Notes: generated from the sequence alone by a model not told the origin. Positions 1-9,477 are shown, counted from the stretch's first letter. The stretch: 35,629 bases of DNA from UBA961 sp041191145 (GCA_041191145.1 JBEEPK010000017.1:1-35629), one strand, 5' to 3'. Translations and numbers: made by a program.

Positions 1-1
1 A

Positions 2-1042
2 CTTGGACTCCGCAAGAATTTGGCAGGCGAAGCATTCACACATACGGCATCATATGATTCCATGATTGCACGATGGTTTGCCGAGAAACAAGACATTGCA
101 TTTCCTGAAACACTTACTCTCTCCATGCCGGCTGATCAATCACTCAGATATGGTGAGAATCCACATCAGAATGCAAAACTCTATGGAGCATTTTCATCCA
201 TCTTTATGCAATTACATGGAAAGGAATTGTCCTATAATAATATCATGGACATCGATGCGGCATCACGCATTGCGCTTGAATTCGATGAACCTGTCACTGT
301 TATCGTCAAGCATAACAATCCATGCGGTGTAGGTATCGGCAATTCATTATCGGAAGCATATCACAAAGCATTCGCAACTGATACTGTTTCTCCTTTCGGT
401 GGCATTCTTGCATTTAATAGAGAAATGGATCTGGAGACAGCTGAAACAATTCATTCATTGTTTGCCGAAGTATTGATCGCTCCTTCCTATACCGAAGAAG
501 CTTTGTCATTACTCATGAAAAAGAAAGACAGAAGACTTCTTATCTGTAGATATGATGCATTGAAGCAAGCAATTACAGGAAAGCATATTCGCAGTGTTGC
601 CGGCGGACTTCTCATTCAAAATGAAGATGCACAATTATTGAATGAAGCAGCTTTACAAATTGTCACTGAAAGACATCCAAGTGAAGAGGAATCCAAAGCA
701 ATGGATTTTGCATGGCGCATTGCCAAACATGTGAAGTCAAATGCAATTGTCTATGCATCATCCGATCGAACGCTTGCAATTGGCGCAGGACAAATGTCAA
801 GACTCGACTCCGCACGCATAGCCGTGAAAAAAGCACAAGATGCAGGCATTGATCTCAAAGGCTGTGCGGTTGCTTCCGATGCATTCTTCCCATTTGCGGA
901 TGGCATGTTGCAAGCAGTGGAAGCCGGTGCAACAGCTGTGATTCAGCCCGGTGGTTCGGTTCGTGATGCGGAAGTCATATCTGCTGCAAATGAGAATAAT
1001 GTAACAATGATGCTTACGGGCATGAGACATTTCAGACATTAA
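2..1042 (+). CDS. purH: Bifunctional AICAR transformylase / IMP cyclohydrolase PurH, 3' part
   Basis: This is the 3' part of purH; the 5' end lies outside the window. The reading frame is open from base 2, and the residues before the first ATG (RKNLAGEAFTHTASYDSMIA) already match the family, so no internal start should be used. The visible part covers the end of the IMP cyclohydrolase domain and the whole AICAR transformylase domain, which does the last two steps of de novo purine synthesis in the cytosol. Landmarks are RYGENPHQNA, VKHNNPCGVG, SPFGGILAFN, KSNAIVYA, GAGQMSRLDSARIA, the IQPGGSVRDAEVI loop and the terminal TGMRHFRH. About 347 of the usual 510-530 residues are present. The stop is 9 bases before the next gene, suggesting an operon. 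Confidence 0.97.
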   Translation, partial: LGLRKNLAGEAFTHTASYDSMIARWFAEKQDIAFPETLTLSMPADQSLRYGENPHQNAKLYGAFSSIFMQLHGKELSYNNIMDIDAASRIALEFDEPVTVIVKHNNPCGVGIGNSLSEAYHKAFATDTVSPFGGILAFNREMDLETAETIHSLFAEVLIAPSYTEEALSLLMKKKDRRLLICRYDALKQAITGKHIRSVAGGLLIQNEDAQLLNEAALQIVTERHPSEEESKAMDFAWRIAKHVKSNAIVYASSDRTLAIGAGQMSRLDSARIAVKKAQDAGIDLKGCAVASDAFFPFADGMLQAVEAGATAVIQPGGSVRDAEVISAANENNVTMMLTGMRHFRH

Positions 1043-1051
1043 GGACATTTC

Positions 1052-2869
1052 GTGAAATTGCTTTTTCGTGTTCTAGGATATCTCGGACAATTCAAATTAC
1101 TATTGATATTGTCCATCACGCTGAATACACTGTTCTCAATTTTGAGTGCGGTGACAATCATCGTGATTCAACCTGTCCTACAAGCATTGTTCGAACCCGA
1201 CACAATGCAAAAAGCGAATGCAATTTCATCAAGTGATAGTTTTTCGGGACAAGCGAAGAATTGGTTCTTCACAAATGTTATGAGTTTTGTCCAAGGTGCT
1301 TCACATTCAGAAACATTGTTCAAACTCGGCATACTCATCATCACGCTATTTACATTCAAGAATCTTGCGAAATATCTAGGGAATAATGTTAATACACGCC
1401 TCGGCGAAGGCGTAATCAAATCCATACGCGATCAACTCTTCACTCGCATGATGTCACAATCCATGGAGCATTTCAATAAAAGTAAAGTTGGTGATGGGAT
1501 TTCTTTGATGATTAATTCCGTGGGTGTGATGAATGGTGCAATCACTCCATTATTCTTTACGCTGTTCAGACAACCGATTGAAATCGCACTCTTTCTTGGC
1601 GTGCTCATCACCTATTCTCCCTATCTTACTTTGATTTCATTCAGCACCAGTATTGGAAGTTTACTTCTCATCAAACTCACGACAACACCAATCAAAAAGT
1701 ATGCTCTTCGAATGCAAGATGCAATGGCACATTTGACACATGTATTGCAGGAATTCCTGAGTGGCATTCGGATCGTGAAATCAACAAGCAGCGAGAAAAA
1801 AGCGAGTGACATTTTTCATGGTGAAACAAATACCTATGTGAGAACAACGATCAAGAATCAGAAGATCGTTGACCTCGTTCCGGCCATCAATGAAATGCTT
1901 GCAATTACTTCGCTTTGTGCTGTATTGTTTATCGGTGGAAATGAAGTGTATTCAGGACAGATGAAAGCACATGAACTCATGACATTTCTCTTTGCATTAT
2001 TCAGCATCATGTCACCCATCGCACAAATCACCAGCACACCCGCGATGATTCAAAGAGGTCTTGTAGCAGCACAGAGTATTTTTGAAGTGATGGATAAATC
2101 ACCCGTAGTGAAAGACGGAATTGCAATATGTCCTTCACTCCAATCCAAAATCTGTTTCAATGATGTTACCTTTTCTTATGATGGCAAACACAATGTGCTC
2201 AAGAACATTACACTCACCATCAAGAAAGGAGAGAAAATCGCATTCGTAGGTCAAAGTGGTTCAGGTAAATCAACGATGAGTGATCTTGTGATTCGACTCT
2301 ATGATCCTATTTCCGGAAACATCACGATTGATGATGCACCGATTCAGTCATATACAATGGATTCATATCGTTCGCATTTTGGCATTGTTTCACAAGAATC
2401 ATTTCTCTTCAATGATACAATAGCTGCAAATATCGGATTTGGCTCTGATGCAGAAAGAGATATGATTATAGAAGCGGCAACAATTGCTCATGCACATTCA
2501 TTCATCATGGAATTACCTAATGGATATGATACAGTGATTGGAGATCGCGGTGTATTACTCTCCGGTGGACAAAGACAGCGCCTTGCCATAGCTCGCGCTC
2601 TTGCCCGCAGACCCGAAATCCTTATTTTTGATGAAGCAACTTCTGCATTGGATGCCGAATCAGAAAAGCTCGTACAAGATGCAATTGCGAATGTTTTGAA
2701 AGACAGAACTGCTCTCATCATAGCACATCGCTTATCTACCATCATTGATGCAGACAAAATTTATGTCTTCGAGAAAGGTCGCATCATTGAATCAGGTAAT
2801 CACAAAGAATTACTCGCAAATGGCGGAATATATGCTTCGATGTGTGCTTTGCAATCACTCGATGCATAA
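1052..2869 (+). CDS. ABC exporter, MsbA-like (fused membrane and ATPase domains)
   Basis: A 605-residue half-transporter with an N-terminal six-helix ABC-exporter membrane domain (about residues 1-330) and a C-terminal nucleotide-binding domain. The ATPase motifs are complete: Walker A GQSGSGKST at 400-408, signature LSGGQRQR at 503-510, Walker B ending in DEATSALD at 527-534, and an AHRLST switch histidine. Such proteins work as homodimers in the inner membrane. MsbA relatives flip lipid A or other lipids, but the substrate cannot be told from sequence; a multidrug exporter is possible. The start is GTG with AAGGAC just upstream, 9 bases after purH. The next gene, leuS, follows after 27 bases. 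Confidence 0.9.
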   Translation: MKLLFRVLGYLGQFKLLLILSITLNTLFSILSAVTIIVIQPVLQALFEPDTMQKANAISSSDSFSGQAKNWFFTNVMSFVQGASHSETLFKLGILIITLFTFKNLAKYLGNNVNTRLGEGVIKSIRDQLFTRMMSQSMEHFNKSKVGDGISLMINSVGVMNGAITPLFFTLFRQPIEIALFLGVLITYSPYLTLISFSTSIGSLLLIKLTTTPIKKYALRMQDAMAHLTHVLQEFLSGIRIVKSTSSEKKASDIFHGETNTYVRTTIKNQKIVDLVPAINEMLAITSLCAVLFIGGNEVYSGQMKAHELMTFLFALFSIMSPIAQITSTPAMIQRGLVAAQSIFEVMDKSPVVKDGIAICPSLQSKICFNDVTFSYDGKHNVLKNITLTIKKGEKIAFVGQSGSGKSTMSDLVIRLYDPISGNITIDDAPIQSYTMDSYRSHFGIVSQESFLFNDTIAANIGFGSDAERDMIIEAATIAHAHSFIMELPNGYDTVIGDRGVLLSGGQRQRLAIARALARRPEILIFDEATSALDAESEKLVQDAIANVLKDRTALIIAHRLSTIIDADKIYVFEKGRIIESGNHKELLANGGIYASMCALQSLDA

Positions 2870-2896
2870 AAAATCTCAATATCAATCGGAATTCAA

Positions 2897-5461
2897 ATGG
2901 CTTATCCTTTTTCAATCATAGAAGAAAAGTGGCAGAAGATTTGGACTGAACAGAATGTCTATGCAGTTCAAGAAGATATTTCCAAGCCCAAATATTATGT
3001 CCTCGACATGTTTCCCTATCCAAGTGGTGCTGGTTTGCATATCGGACATCCAGAGGGATATACCGCCACCGATATCATTGCTCGTTATAAATCGATGCGT
3101 GGATTCAATGTGCTTCATCCAATGGGTTTTGATGCATTTGGTTTGCCCACAGAGCGCTATTCCATGGTAACAGGAATTCATCCGGCGATTGCTACTGAAA
3201 CTAATATCAATAATTTCAAAAGACAATTGAATTTACTTGGTTTGGGCTATGATTGGAATCGTTCTGTAAACACCACCGATCCAAATTATTATAAATGGAC
3301 TCAGTGGATGTTTCTGAAGATCTACAATTCATGGTATGATGAAGAACTTCAAAAAGCTCGTCCGATCAGCGAGTTACCAATTCCTCAGCATCTCACAAAT
3401 ACTGTTGACATTGAAGCATATCGAGATGAACAGCGTCTTGCCTATACCGCCAATATTCCTGTGAATTGGTGCGAAGAATTGGGAACAGTTCTCGCAAATG
3501 AGGAAGTAGATGAGTGGAAAGACAAAGGATATACCGTAGAGCGCAGACCAATGCGACAATGGATGATTCGCATCACGAAATATGCCGATAGACTGTTGAA
3601 TGATTTGGAATTCGTGGAATGGCCGGCTTCAACAAAAGAAATGCAAAAGCATTGGATCGGTAAATCAGAAGGTGCGGAGATTTCTTTTAAGGTTGATGAT
3701 GCTCATGCCGTGAAAGTGTTCACGACAAGACCGGATACAATCTTCGGCGCAACTTATCTCGTGCTAGCACCCGAACATCCACTTGTTGATATCATCACCA
3801 CTTCTGATCATAGAAATGCAATTGATGAATATCGCAAAGTTGCATCACTCAAAAGTGATTTGGAAAGAACTGAATTGTCGAAAGAAAAGACCGGTGTGAA
3901 CACAGGCGCATTCGCGATTAATCCTGCAAATCAAAAGCCGATCCAAATTTGGATTGCCGATTATGTTCTCGCACATTATGGAACAGGAGCCATCATGGCT
4001 GTTCCGGGTCATGATGAACGCGATCACGCATTCGCAAAGCAATTTTCACTCCCGATCATCCAAGTGGTGAAACCACAGGATGATACTGAGATTGATGTGC
4101 AAATACAAGCATTCACCGATTATGCCATTTCAATGGCTTCCGATCATCCCGATACAGTTTCCTTTGCGGGTCTTCCAACAGATCAAGCCAAAAAGAAATG
4201 CATCGAATGGCTTGAAGAGTCAGGCATCGGACATGGCAGAATACAATTCCGTTTGAGAGATTGGCTCTTTTCAAGACAGCGTTATTGGGGCGAACCAATC
4301 CCGATCGTGTATTTCGAAGATGGAACAAAACGCGCACTTGAATATGATGAATTGCCTCTCACATTACCAGATGTGAAAGAGTATAAACCCGCAGGAACGG
4401 GTGAATCCCCACTTGCAACCGTTGATGCATGGATCAAATGGCATGATCCTAAAATGAATAAAGTTGGAAAACTTGAAACGAATACAATGCCTCAATGGGC
4501 GGGTTCTTGTTGGTATTATCTTCGATATATGGATCCAATGAATCAGGATACATTCTGCGATAGAAATAAAGAATATTATTGGTCTGGCAATATTCCCGAT
4601 TCAGGGGCTGTGGATTTATATGTCGGTGGCGCTGAACATGCCGTTCTCCATTTGCTCTATGCGCGTTTTTGGCATAAAGTATTATTTGATCATGGACTTG
4701 TTTCGACCAAAGAACCATTCGCAAAATTATTCCATCAAGGTCTAATACTCGGTGAAGATGGTAGAAAGATGTCAAAATCACTCGGTAATGTTGTCAATCC
4801 CGATGATATCGTCAAACAATATGGGGCCGATTCGCTGCGATTGTTTGAAATGTTCATGGGTCCTCTTGAAGCGGCAAAACCATGGTCTTCCAAAGGCGTC
4901 GAAGGCGTGAATCGCTTTTTGAATCGTGCTTGGCGTTTGATCGCCGATGAAGATGGAACATTGCTGGATGCAGTGAAGAAAGAACATCAGGATTCTCCTG
5001 CATTGGAATTTGTATTGCATACAACAATCAAGAAAGTTGGTGATGACATTGAATCACTGAGCTTCAATACATCCATTTCTCAAATGATGATTTTGGTGAA
5101 TGAATATACCGCATCCGAGACTCGCTCTCATGAATCGATGAGTGCATTCATTCGCATACTCGCTCCATTCGCTCCTCATATCGCTGAAGAGTTATGGCAG
5201 ATATTGGGACATGAAGGTTCAATTATTAAAGCTTCATGGCCTACATATGATGAATCAAAGATGCAACAATCTACAGTCGAGATTGTATTGCAAGTCAATA
5301 GCAAGATTCGCTCGCGTGTAACTGTATCTGCCGATGCAAGCGAAGATGAATTGAAAGAGATTGCATTGAATGATGAATATGTGAAGAAGAATCTTGAAGG
5401 TCTCACAATTCGAAAGTCCATCATCGTGCCTGGTAAACTTGTGAATTTCATCGCGAATTAA
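2897..5461 (+). CDS. leuS: Leucyl-tRNA synthetase
   Basis: Full-length class Ia leucyl-tRNA synthetase of 854 residues, the enzyme that charges tRNA-Leu with leucine in the cytosol. The catalytic signature HIGH lies at residues 48-51 inside PYPSGAGLHIGHPEGYTATD, and KMSKS is at 624-628. Between them sits a large CP1 editing insertion (around residues 230-420) containing the threonine-rich TTRPDTIFGATY segment and the GTGAIMAVPGHDERD loop. The GSCWYYLRYMDP element and the C-terminal anticodon-binding helices follow. All landmarks are in frame and the length is typical, so it appears intact. It ends one base before the next ATG and is probably co-transcribed with its neighbours. Confidence 0.98.
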   Translation: MAYPFSIIEEKWQKIWTEQNVYAVQEDISKPKYYVLDMFPYPSGAGLHIGHPEGYTATDIIARYKSMRGFNVLHPMGFDAFGLPTERYSMVTGIHPAIATETNINNFKRQLNLLGLGYDWNRSVNTTDPNYYKWTQWMFLKIYNSWYDEELQKARPISELPIPQHLTNTVDIEAYRDEQRLAYTANIPVNWCEELGTVLANEEVDEWKDKGYTVERRPMRQWMIRITKYADRLLNDLEFVEWPASTKEMQKHWIGKSEGAEISFKVDDAHAVKVFTTRPDTIFGATYLVLAPEHPLVDIITTSDHRNAIDEYRKVASLKSDLERTELSKEKTGVNTGAFAINPANQKPIQIWIADYVLAHYGTGAIMAVPGHDERDHAFAKQFSLPIIQVVKPQDDTEIDVQIQAFTDYAISMASDHPDTVSFAGLPTDQAKKKCIEWLEESGIGHGRIQFRLRDWLFSRQRYWGEPIPIVYFEDGTKRALEYDELPLTLPDVKEYKPAGTGESPLATVDAWIKWHDPKMNKVGKLETNTMPQWAGSCWYYLRYMDPMNQDTFCDRNKEYYWSGNIPDSGAVDLYVGGAEHAVLHLLYARFWHKVLFDHGLVSTKEPFAKLFHQGLILGEDGRKMSKSLGNVVNPDDIVKQYGADSLRLFEMFMGPLEAAKPWSSKGVEGVNRFLNRAWRLIADEDGTLLDAVKKEHQDSPALEFVLHTTIKKVGDDIESLSFNTSISQMMILVNEYTASETRSHESMSAFIRILAPFAPHIAEELWQILGHEGSIIKASWPTYDESKMQQSTVEIVLQVNSKIRSRVTVSADASEDELKEIALNDEYVKKNLEGLTIRKSIIVPGKLVNFIAN

Positions 5462-5462
5462 G

Positions 5463-6683
5463 ATGTCATTTCTCAGACTCATCTATCTTGCCCATCGCTT
5501 TGGAACCTCGTTGAAAAAACGAGGTTTTATTGCTTTTACGCGCATAGTTGCTATACTCAGCATTGCGATTGGATGCATGGCTTTGCTCCTTTCTATGGCA
5601 ATTTTGGATGGATTCAAACAAGCATTGGAAGACAATGCCGTTAAGTTCACGGCGCATATTAGAGTGCAATCATTCAATGGTGATATTCCACCAGCAATGC
5701 CGGAACATATCATTAATCATCCCGCTATAGCTTCCTTTGAAATCGCATTGCAAAAAGAGGGATTATTGCGAAAAAGAGGTGGCGATATTGATGGTATCTT
5801 GCTCAAAGGAATTGATGATGAAATGGAATTTATCGTAAGACCCAAAGAGTTACGCAAAGGTAGTTTTACTTTTTCATCTGATTTATCAAAAGAAATCATC
5901 ATCAGTGAAAGACTTGCAAAATCGATGGGATTTCAAGTTGCCGACACTGCAATCATCACTTCCATGATACCCGATCCGGGAGGATCTTCGATTCCGCTTC
6001 CCGTTACGATGAAAGCAAAGATTCAGGGTTTATTTAAAACCGGCATGTCGCAATATGATGAGTTATATGTATTTCTTCCTCGAATGACTTTATCTCAATT
6101 GCTTGGCACTTCAACAGATGCAAAATCTCATTATGAATTGATGGTGAAGCCGGGTTTTGACATTAATGCCATCGGCACTGAAATTCAAGATCAAGTACCG
6201 TATCCACTATTCGTGCAAACAGTCTATGATCTGCATGCAGGAATGTTCCATTGGATTGAATTGCAGAAAGAACCCATACCCATTGTGCTCAGCTTGATCG
6301 GTATTGTTGCCATCATGAATATCCTCACGAGTCTACTCATTATTGTGATTGAAAAAACGCGCAGTATCGGCATACTGAAATCAATTGGCATGAAGCAATT
6401 TTCGATCATGACGATCTTTTCTTTACAAGGAATAGCTCTTGGAATAATTGGTATCACGATTGGTTGCTTGGGAAGCTTCGCACTCTGCACCATTCAGCAC
6501 AATTATGGAATCATCACCTTGAATGCGGATTTGTACTTCATTGATGTACTTCCTGTCTCCATGAAAGCATGGCATTATTATTTGGTTGGTGGCTCGGCTC
6601 TTGCATTATCACTCCTCGCAACAATCATCCCCGCATTTGTTGCATCGCGTATTTCCCCCACGAAAGCTATGCTTTTCAAATAA
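5463..6683 (+). CDS. LolC/LolE-type ABC transporter permease (FtsX-like)
   Basis: A 406-residue inner-membrane protein with the LolC/LolE topology. One transmembrane helix lies near residues 25-47, followed by a periplasmic domain of about 220 residues and three C-terminal helices that form the FtsX-like permease domain. The cytoplasmic coupling segment reads KTRSIGILKSIGMKQFSIMTIF, and the C-terminus is the typical SRISPTKAMLFK. In the Lol system this protein pairs with the ATPase LolD to release lipoproteins from the inner membrane; no lolD is visible in this window. It starts one base after the leuS stop, implying translational coupling. Its 3' end overlaps the convergent folA by 8 bases. 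Confidence 0.88.
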   Translation: MSFLRLIYLAHRFGTSLKKRGFIAFTRIVAILSIAIGCMALLLSMAILDGFKQALEDNAVKFTAHIRVQSFNGDIPPAMPEHIINHPAIASFEIALQKEGLLRKRGGDIDGILLKGIDDEMEFIVRPKELRKGSFTFSSDLSKEIIISERLAKSMGFQVADTAIITSMIPDPGGSSIPLPVTMKAKIQGLFKTGMSQYDELYVFLPRMTLSQLLGTSTDAKSHYELMVKPGFDINAIGTEIQDQVPYPLFVQTVYDLHAGMFHWIELQKEPIPIVLSLIGIVAIMNILTSLLIIVIEKTRSIGILKSIGMKQFSIMTIFSLQGIALGIIGITIGCLGSFALCTIQHNYGIITLNADLYFIDVLPVSMKAWHYYLVGGSALALSLLATIIPAFVASRISPTKAMLFK

Positions 6684-7167
6684 TCATTTTTTGATAGAGA
6701 ATATCAATTCCGGTTTCTACATCACGCAAACTGTGTGATTGTTCGATGGTATATCCTTGGATATTGATATCATAGAATGTATCGGCATTAAACTCTCTCA
6801 TAATTCTACTCACATGAATCGCATTGCATTGCGGAATCAACTCATCAAAAATGCGTTTTCCGCCAATCACAAAAACTTTTTGTGGAGAAAGTGATTCGGC
6901 GATTGACAATGCGTGATTCACAGATGATGCAATATGTACACCTTGTATTGAATTCAATGATTGAGATATAATAATATGCTCTCTATTTGGCAGAATTCCG
7001 GGTAATGATTCATATGTTTTTCTCCCCATGATCAATGTATGATGTATCGTGACTTCTTGAAATAATTTCAATTCAATAGGAAGATGCCATGGAAGCTTCC
7101 CGTCAAGTCCGATGGCATTATTCTGTGCAATCGCAAGAATTGCTTCAAGTGAGAATGAATAAGACAT
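6676..7167 (-). CDS. folA: Dihydrofolate reductase
   Basis: Dihydrofolate reductase, which reduces dihydrofolate to tetrahydrofolate with NADPH. From the preferred start it has 163 residues. The substrate-site motif is PWHLPIELKLF, with Glu32 in the place of the catalytic acid. The NADPH-binding segment reads LIMGRKTYESLPGILPNREHIIIS, here split by position at about 45-67, and VFVIGGKRIFDELI follows. An in-frame TTG lies one codon upstream, but the ATG at 7167 is preferred because it forms a TGATG overlap with the stop of the preceding gene, a classic coupling arrangement. It converges on the permease gene with an 8-base overlap. No thyA is in the window. Confidence 0.95.
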   Translation of the reverse strand: MSYSFSLEAILAIAQNNAIGLDGKLPWHLPIELKLFQEVTIHHTLIMGRKTYESLPGILPNREHIIISQSLNSIQGVHIASSVNHALSIAESLSPQKVFVIGGKRIFDELIPQCNAIHVSRIMREFNADTFYDINIQGYTIEQSHSLRDVETGIDILYQKMII

Positions 7168-7463
7168 CAATTGAGTGACATAGGAAAAACATAATGCGCT
7201 GCATTGTGATGAAACATCGCCTCCACAATTTCAAAATCCATAAAATCCTTCATTGGAAATCTATCGAGATAGGATTCGATGTCCTCACTATTGTCACCAA
7301 ACATGGTCACCCATAATGTGGTGCGATCTAGTGACAATGTATATGTCGAAACCACTCCTCTTCCCATCAATTTATTGATATATGCTCTCTGCGATGGAAT
7401 GAGCGATAGAAATTCCGGCGTATATTCTTCAGGCAATGCGATATTGACCATATAACATTTCAT
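7167..7463 (-). CDS. Muconolactone-delta-isomerase-like small protein (probable original separate gene)
   Basis: The last 98 codons of the fused frame read like a complete protein starting MKCYMVNIALPEEYT and ending VFPMSLN. A further ATG two codons after the cysteine could also be used. The pattern (LIPSQR, LMGRG, LSLDRTTLWVTMFG, a final PMSLN) resembles a small ferredoxin-like family often annotated as muconolactone delta-isomerase; the true function in such genomes is not known to me. Its stop TGA shares one base with the folA ATG, so the two are probably translated together. Whether it is made alone from an internal start or as a fusion tail cannot be told from sequence. Confidence 0.55.
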   Translation of the reverse strand: MKCYMVNIALPEEYTPEFLSLIPSQRAYINKLMGRGVVSTYTLSLDRTTLWVTMFGDNSEDIESYLDRFPMKDFMDFEIVEAMFHHNAAHYVFPMSLN

Positions 7464-8771
7464 GAATGCCTCAACGATATAAATTTGGTGAATTAAATAT
7501 GAGCATTTTTTCTCTCGAATAACCGCACTTGCATTGAGTGATTTCATCACTTTGAATGCAATATCAGTATTCTTTGTGAAAACAGATGCTTGAAATCCAA
7601 ATGGGGTAGTATTGATCCTTTGAATTGCTTCATCAAGCGAATCATAAGAATGTACGCATAATACAGGACCGAATACTTCTTGATTTGTAACTTGTGAATG
7701 CACAGATGGATTATATAACACAGTTGGAGCATAGAGCGTTTCCGACATCGCCTCACCACCACAAATTTTTCTTGCTCCTTGATTCACAGCTTCATTAATC
7801 CAGGTATGCACTCTTTGCACTTCCTTTGGATGAATAAGCGGACCACCCTCGGTCTCAGCGGAAAGTGGATCTCCGATTTTGAATTGTTCGACTCTTTGCT
7901 TTAAAGATAGAAGAAGTTCTTCGCTCTGAGATTCATGTACATACACATGTTGCGTGCTCACACAAACTTGTCCAGAATGATACATTGCACCCTTCACAAT
8001 CTTCTCGAGATATTCTTCTGTAAGTGCATCTTCGGCTATGATTGATGGAGCCATTCCACCATGCTCCAATGCACAGCGCATTCCGGGAGCAAGTAGTGAA
8101 CGCAATGTCCAACCGATTTCACCGGAACCAATAAATGATAGAAATGCAATGCGAGAATCCGACACCATTTGTTGTGCAATGGAAGAATGACAAATCAATA
8201 CCTGACACCATTCTTTTGGTAGTCCTGCATCATGAATCATATCGATAAATGTCAAACATGTCCTCGGTGTAGAACTCGCCGGCTTTATGATGACGGGGGC
8301 TCCGGCCGCAATAGCTGGTATCACTTGGTGAACAATCAAATTCAAAGGATGATTGAATGCACTGATTGCAAATACCACACCAATCGGTTCATGCATTGTT
8401 AGAGCAAGTCTATGCTGTGATGATGCAGTTAGACCCATAGGCACTTCATGTCCATGCATTGTGCGCATGGTATCTATTGCTGATTTAATGCCCTGAATAG
8501 CACGCAATACTTCCACTTTTGAATCTAGATAAGGTTTGCCACCTTCTTTTGTTGCCATGATGGTCAAGGATTCCACAGATTTCTCCATCATAGGAATCAA
8601 TCGCTCAAGAATTGAAATTCTTTCATGATATGGAATATGTTGCTTAGAGTCCTTGAATACAGTATATGCAGTGGCAATCATTCTCTCAGCATCTTGCATA
8701 TTATGCATCGGAATATTGTCTATTTGTTCTCGCGTATATGGTGAATACACCATTAACTCTTGCTTTGACAT
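7167..8771 (-). CDS. Aldehyde dehydrogenase lacking its C-terminus, in-frame with a muconolactone-isomerase-like domain
   Basis: One open frame of 534 codons containing two unrelated parts. Residues 1 to about 418 are an NAD(P)-dependent aldehyde dehydrogenase with active-site residues in place: Asn140 in FNHPLNL, Glu236 in LEHGG, Cys270 in SGQVCVSTQ, and the EVFGPVLCV motif. The homology stops after NASAVI. The expected last 50-60 residues, including the usual PFGG-K-SG segment and the oligomerisation strand, are absent. Residues 419-436 look like translated non-coding DNA, and residues 437-534 form a complete small protein (separate entry). Neither other frame restores the missing tail. This fits a deletion between two formerly separate genes. 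The enzyme is probably inactive or altered. Confidence 0.8.
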   Translation of the reverse strand: MSKQELMVYSPYTREQIDNIPMHNMQDAERMIATAYTVFKDSKQHIPYHERISILERLIPMMEKSVESLTIMATKEGGKPYLDSKVEVLRAIQGIKSAIDTMRTMHGHEVPMGLTASSQHRLALTMHEPIGVVFAISAFNHPLNLIVHQVIPAIAAGAPVIIKPASSTPRTCLTFIDMIHDAGLPKEWCQVLICHSSIAQQMVSDSRIAFLSFIGSGEIGWTLRSLLAPGMRCALEHGGMAPSIIAEDALTEEYLEKIVKGAMYHSGQVCVSTQHVYVHESQSEELLLSLKQRVEQFKIGDPLSAETEGGPLIHPKEVQRVHTWINEAVNQGARKICGGEAMSETLYAPTVLYNPSVHSQVTNQEVFGPVLCVHSYDSLDEAIQRINTTPFGFQASVFTKNTDIAFKVMKSLNASAVIREKKCSYLIHQIYIVEAFMKCYMVNIALPEEYTPEFLSLIPSQRAYINKLMGRGVVSTYTLSLDRTTLWVTMFGDNSEDIESYLDRFPMKDFMDFEIVEAMFHHNAAHYVFPMSLN

Positions 8772-8793
8772 AATGTACCGTGGAAGTGATGTC

Positions 8794-8825
8794 CGAAATT
8801 ACAAAATCACAACTTTGATTTTCAA
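8794..8825 (-). promoter_or_regulatory. Bacteroidota-type promoter for the aldehyde dehydrogenase gene
   Basis: On the minus strand there is TTTTTTG (-33-like, its TTG at 8825-8823), a 21-base spacer, and then TAATTTCG (8801-8794). The coding ATG is at 8771. This matches TTTG-N17-23-TAnnTTTG with one substitution. The -33 element is part of the T-tract of the yceI terminator. Confidence 0.5.
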
Positions 8826-8873
8826 AAAAGAATGGCGTCAATGCATTTTCAGTGAAAATACATGACGCCATTT
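8823..8873 (-). terminator. Rho-independent terminator after yceI
   Basis: A long hairpin with arms AATGGCGTCA (8831-8840) and TGACGCCATT (8863-8872), extended inward by paired ATTTTCA/TGAAAAT segments with small bulges. On the minus strand it is followed at once by TTTTTT. It lies about 20 bases after the yceI stop. Confidence 0.85.
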
Positions 8874-8892
8874 GGCTATCAAGAAATAGTAT

Positions 8893-9477
8893 TTACTTTG
8901 TGATTTCGATATTTGCAACGAGATCAACGACATCACCTACAACTGCTCCACCTTGATCGAGCAATTTGCTCCAAGATACACCAAAATCTTTACGATTGAT
9001 TTTGCCTGTAATTTTGAAACCTGCAACGGTTTGACCCCATGGGCTCTTTTGAGTTCCACCGAATTTCACATCAAGTGTGATCGGCTTTGTAACACCGCGC
9101 ATCGTGAAGTCACCGGAAAGTTTATATGTACCTTTTCCTGACTTTTTCATCGATTTGCTTTTGAATGTGATATTCGGATGATTTGCAACATCAAAGAAAT
9201 CACCACTGCGCAAATGTTCATCACGCTTTGCATCATCTGTGTTGATGGAAGTTGCTTTGATAGTTACATCAATATTTGCATCTGAAAAATCTTCTTTATC
9301 AGAAGCAACATTGACAGAAAAATCACCAAATTTTCCATCAGCTTCTGAAACCACCATGTGGCTTACTGAAAATTTGATGGATGAATGTGATCTGTCAAAA
9401 TTCCATTTTGTGTTTTGTGCATTTGATGACATTGCACCAAATACCAAGACTGCGATCATTGCGATCATGTTTTTCAT
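8893..9477 (-). CDS. YceI family periplasmic protein
   Basis: A 194-residue secreted protein of the YceI family, a lipocalin-like beta-barrel that binds long isoprenoid or polyprenoid lipids in characterised members. The N-terminus (MKNMIAMIAVLVFGAMSSNA) is a signal peptide with likely cleavage after Ala20. The mature part starts with WNFDRSHSSIKFSVSHMVVS. It continues with typical YceI blocks such as HLRSGDFFDVANHPNITFKS, GDFTMRGVTKPITLDV and INRKDFGVSWS. A TATTTTTG box just upstream of the start could be its -7 element, though no good -33 was found. It is followed by a strong terminator, so it is probably monocistronic. The ligand is unknown. Confidence 0.93.
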   Translation of the reverse strand: MKNMIAMIAVLVFGAMSSNAQNTKWNFDRSHSSIKFSVSHMVVSEADGKFGDFSVNVASDKEDFSDANIDVTIKATSINTDDAKRDEHLRSGDFFDVANHPNITFKSKSMKKSGKGTYKLSGDFTMRGVTKPITLDVKFGGTQKSPWGQTVAGFKITGKINRKDFGVSWSKLLDQGGAVVGDVVDLVANIEITK

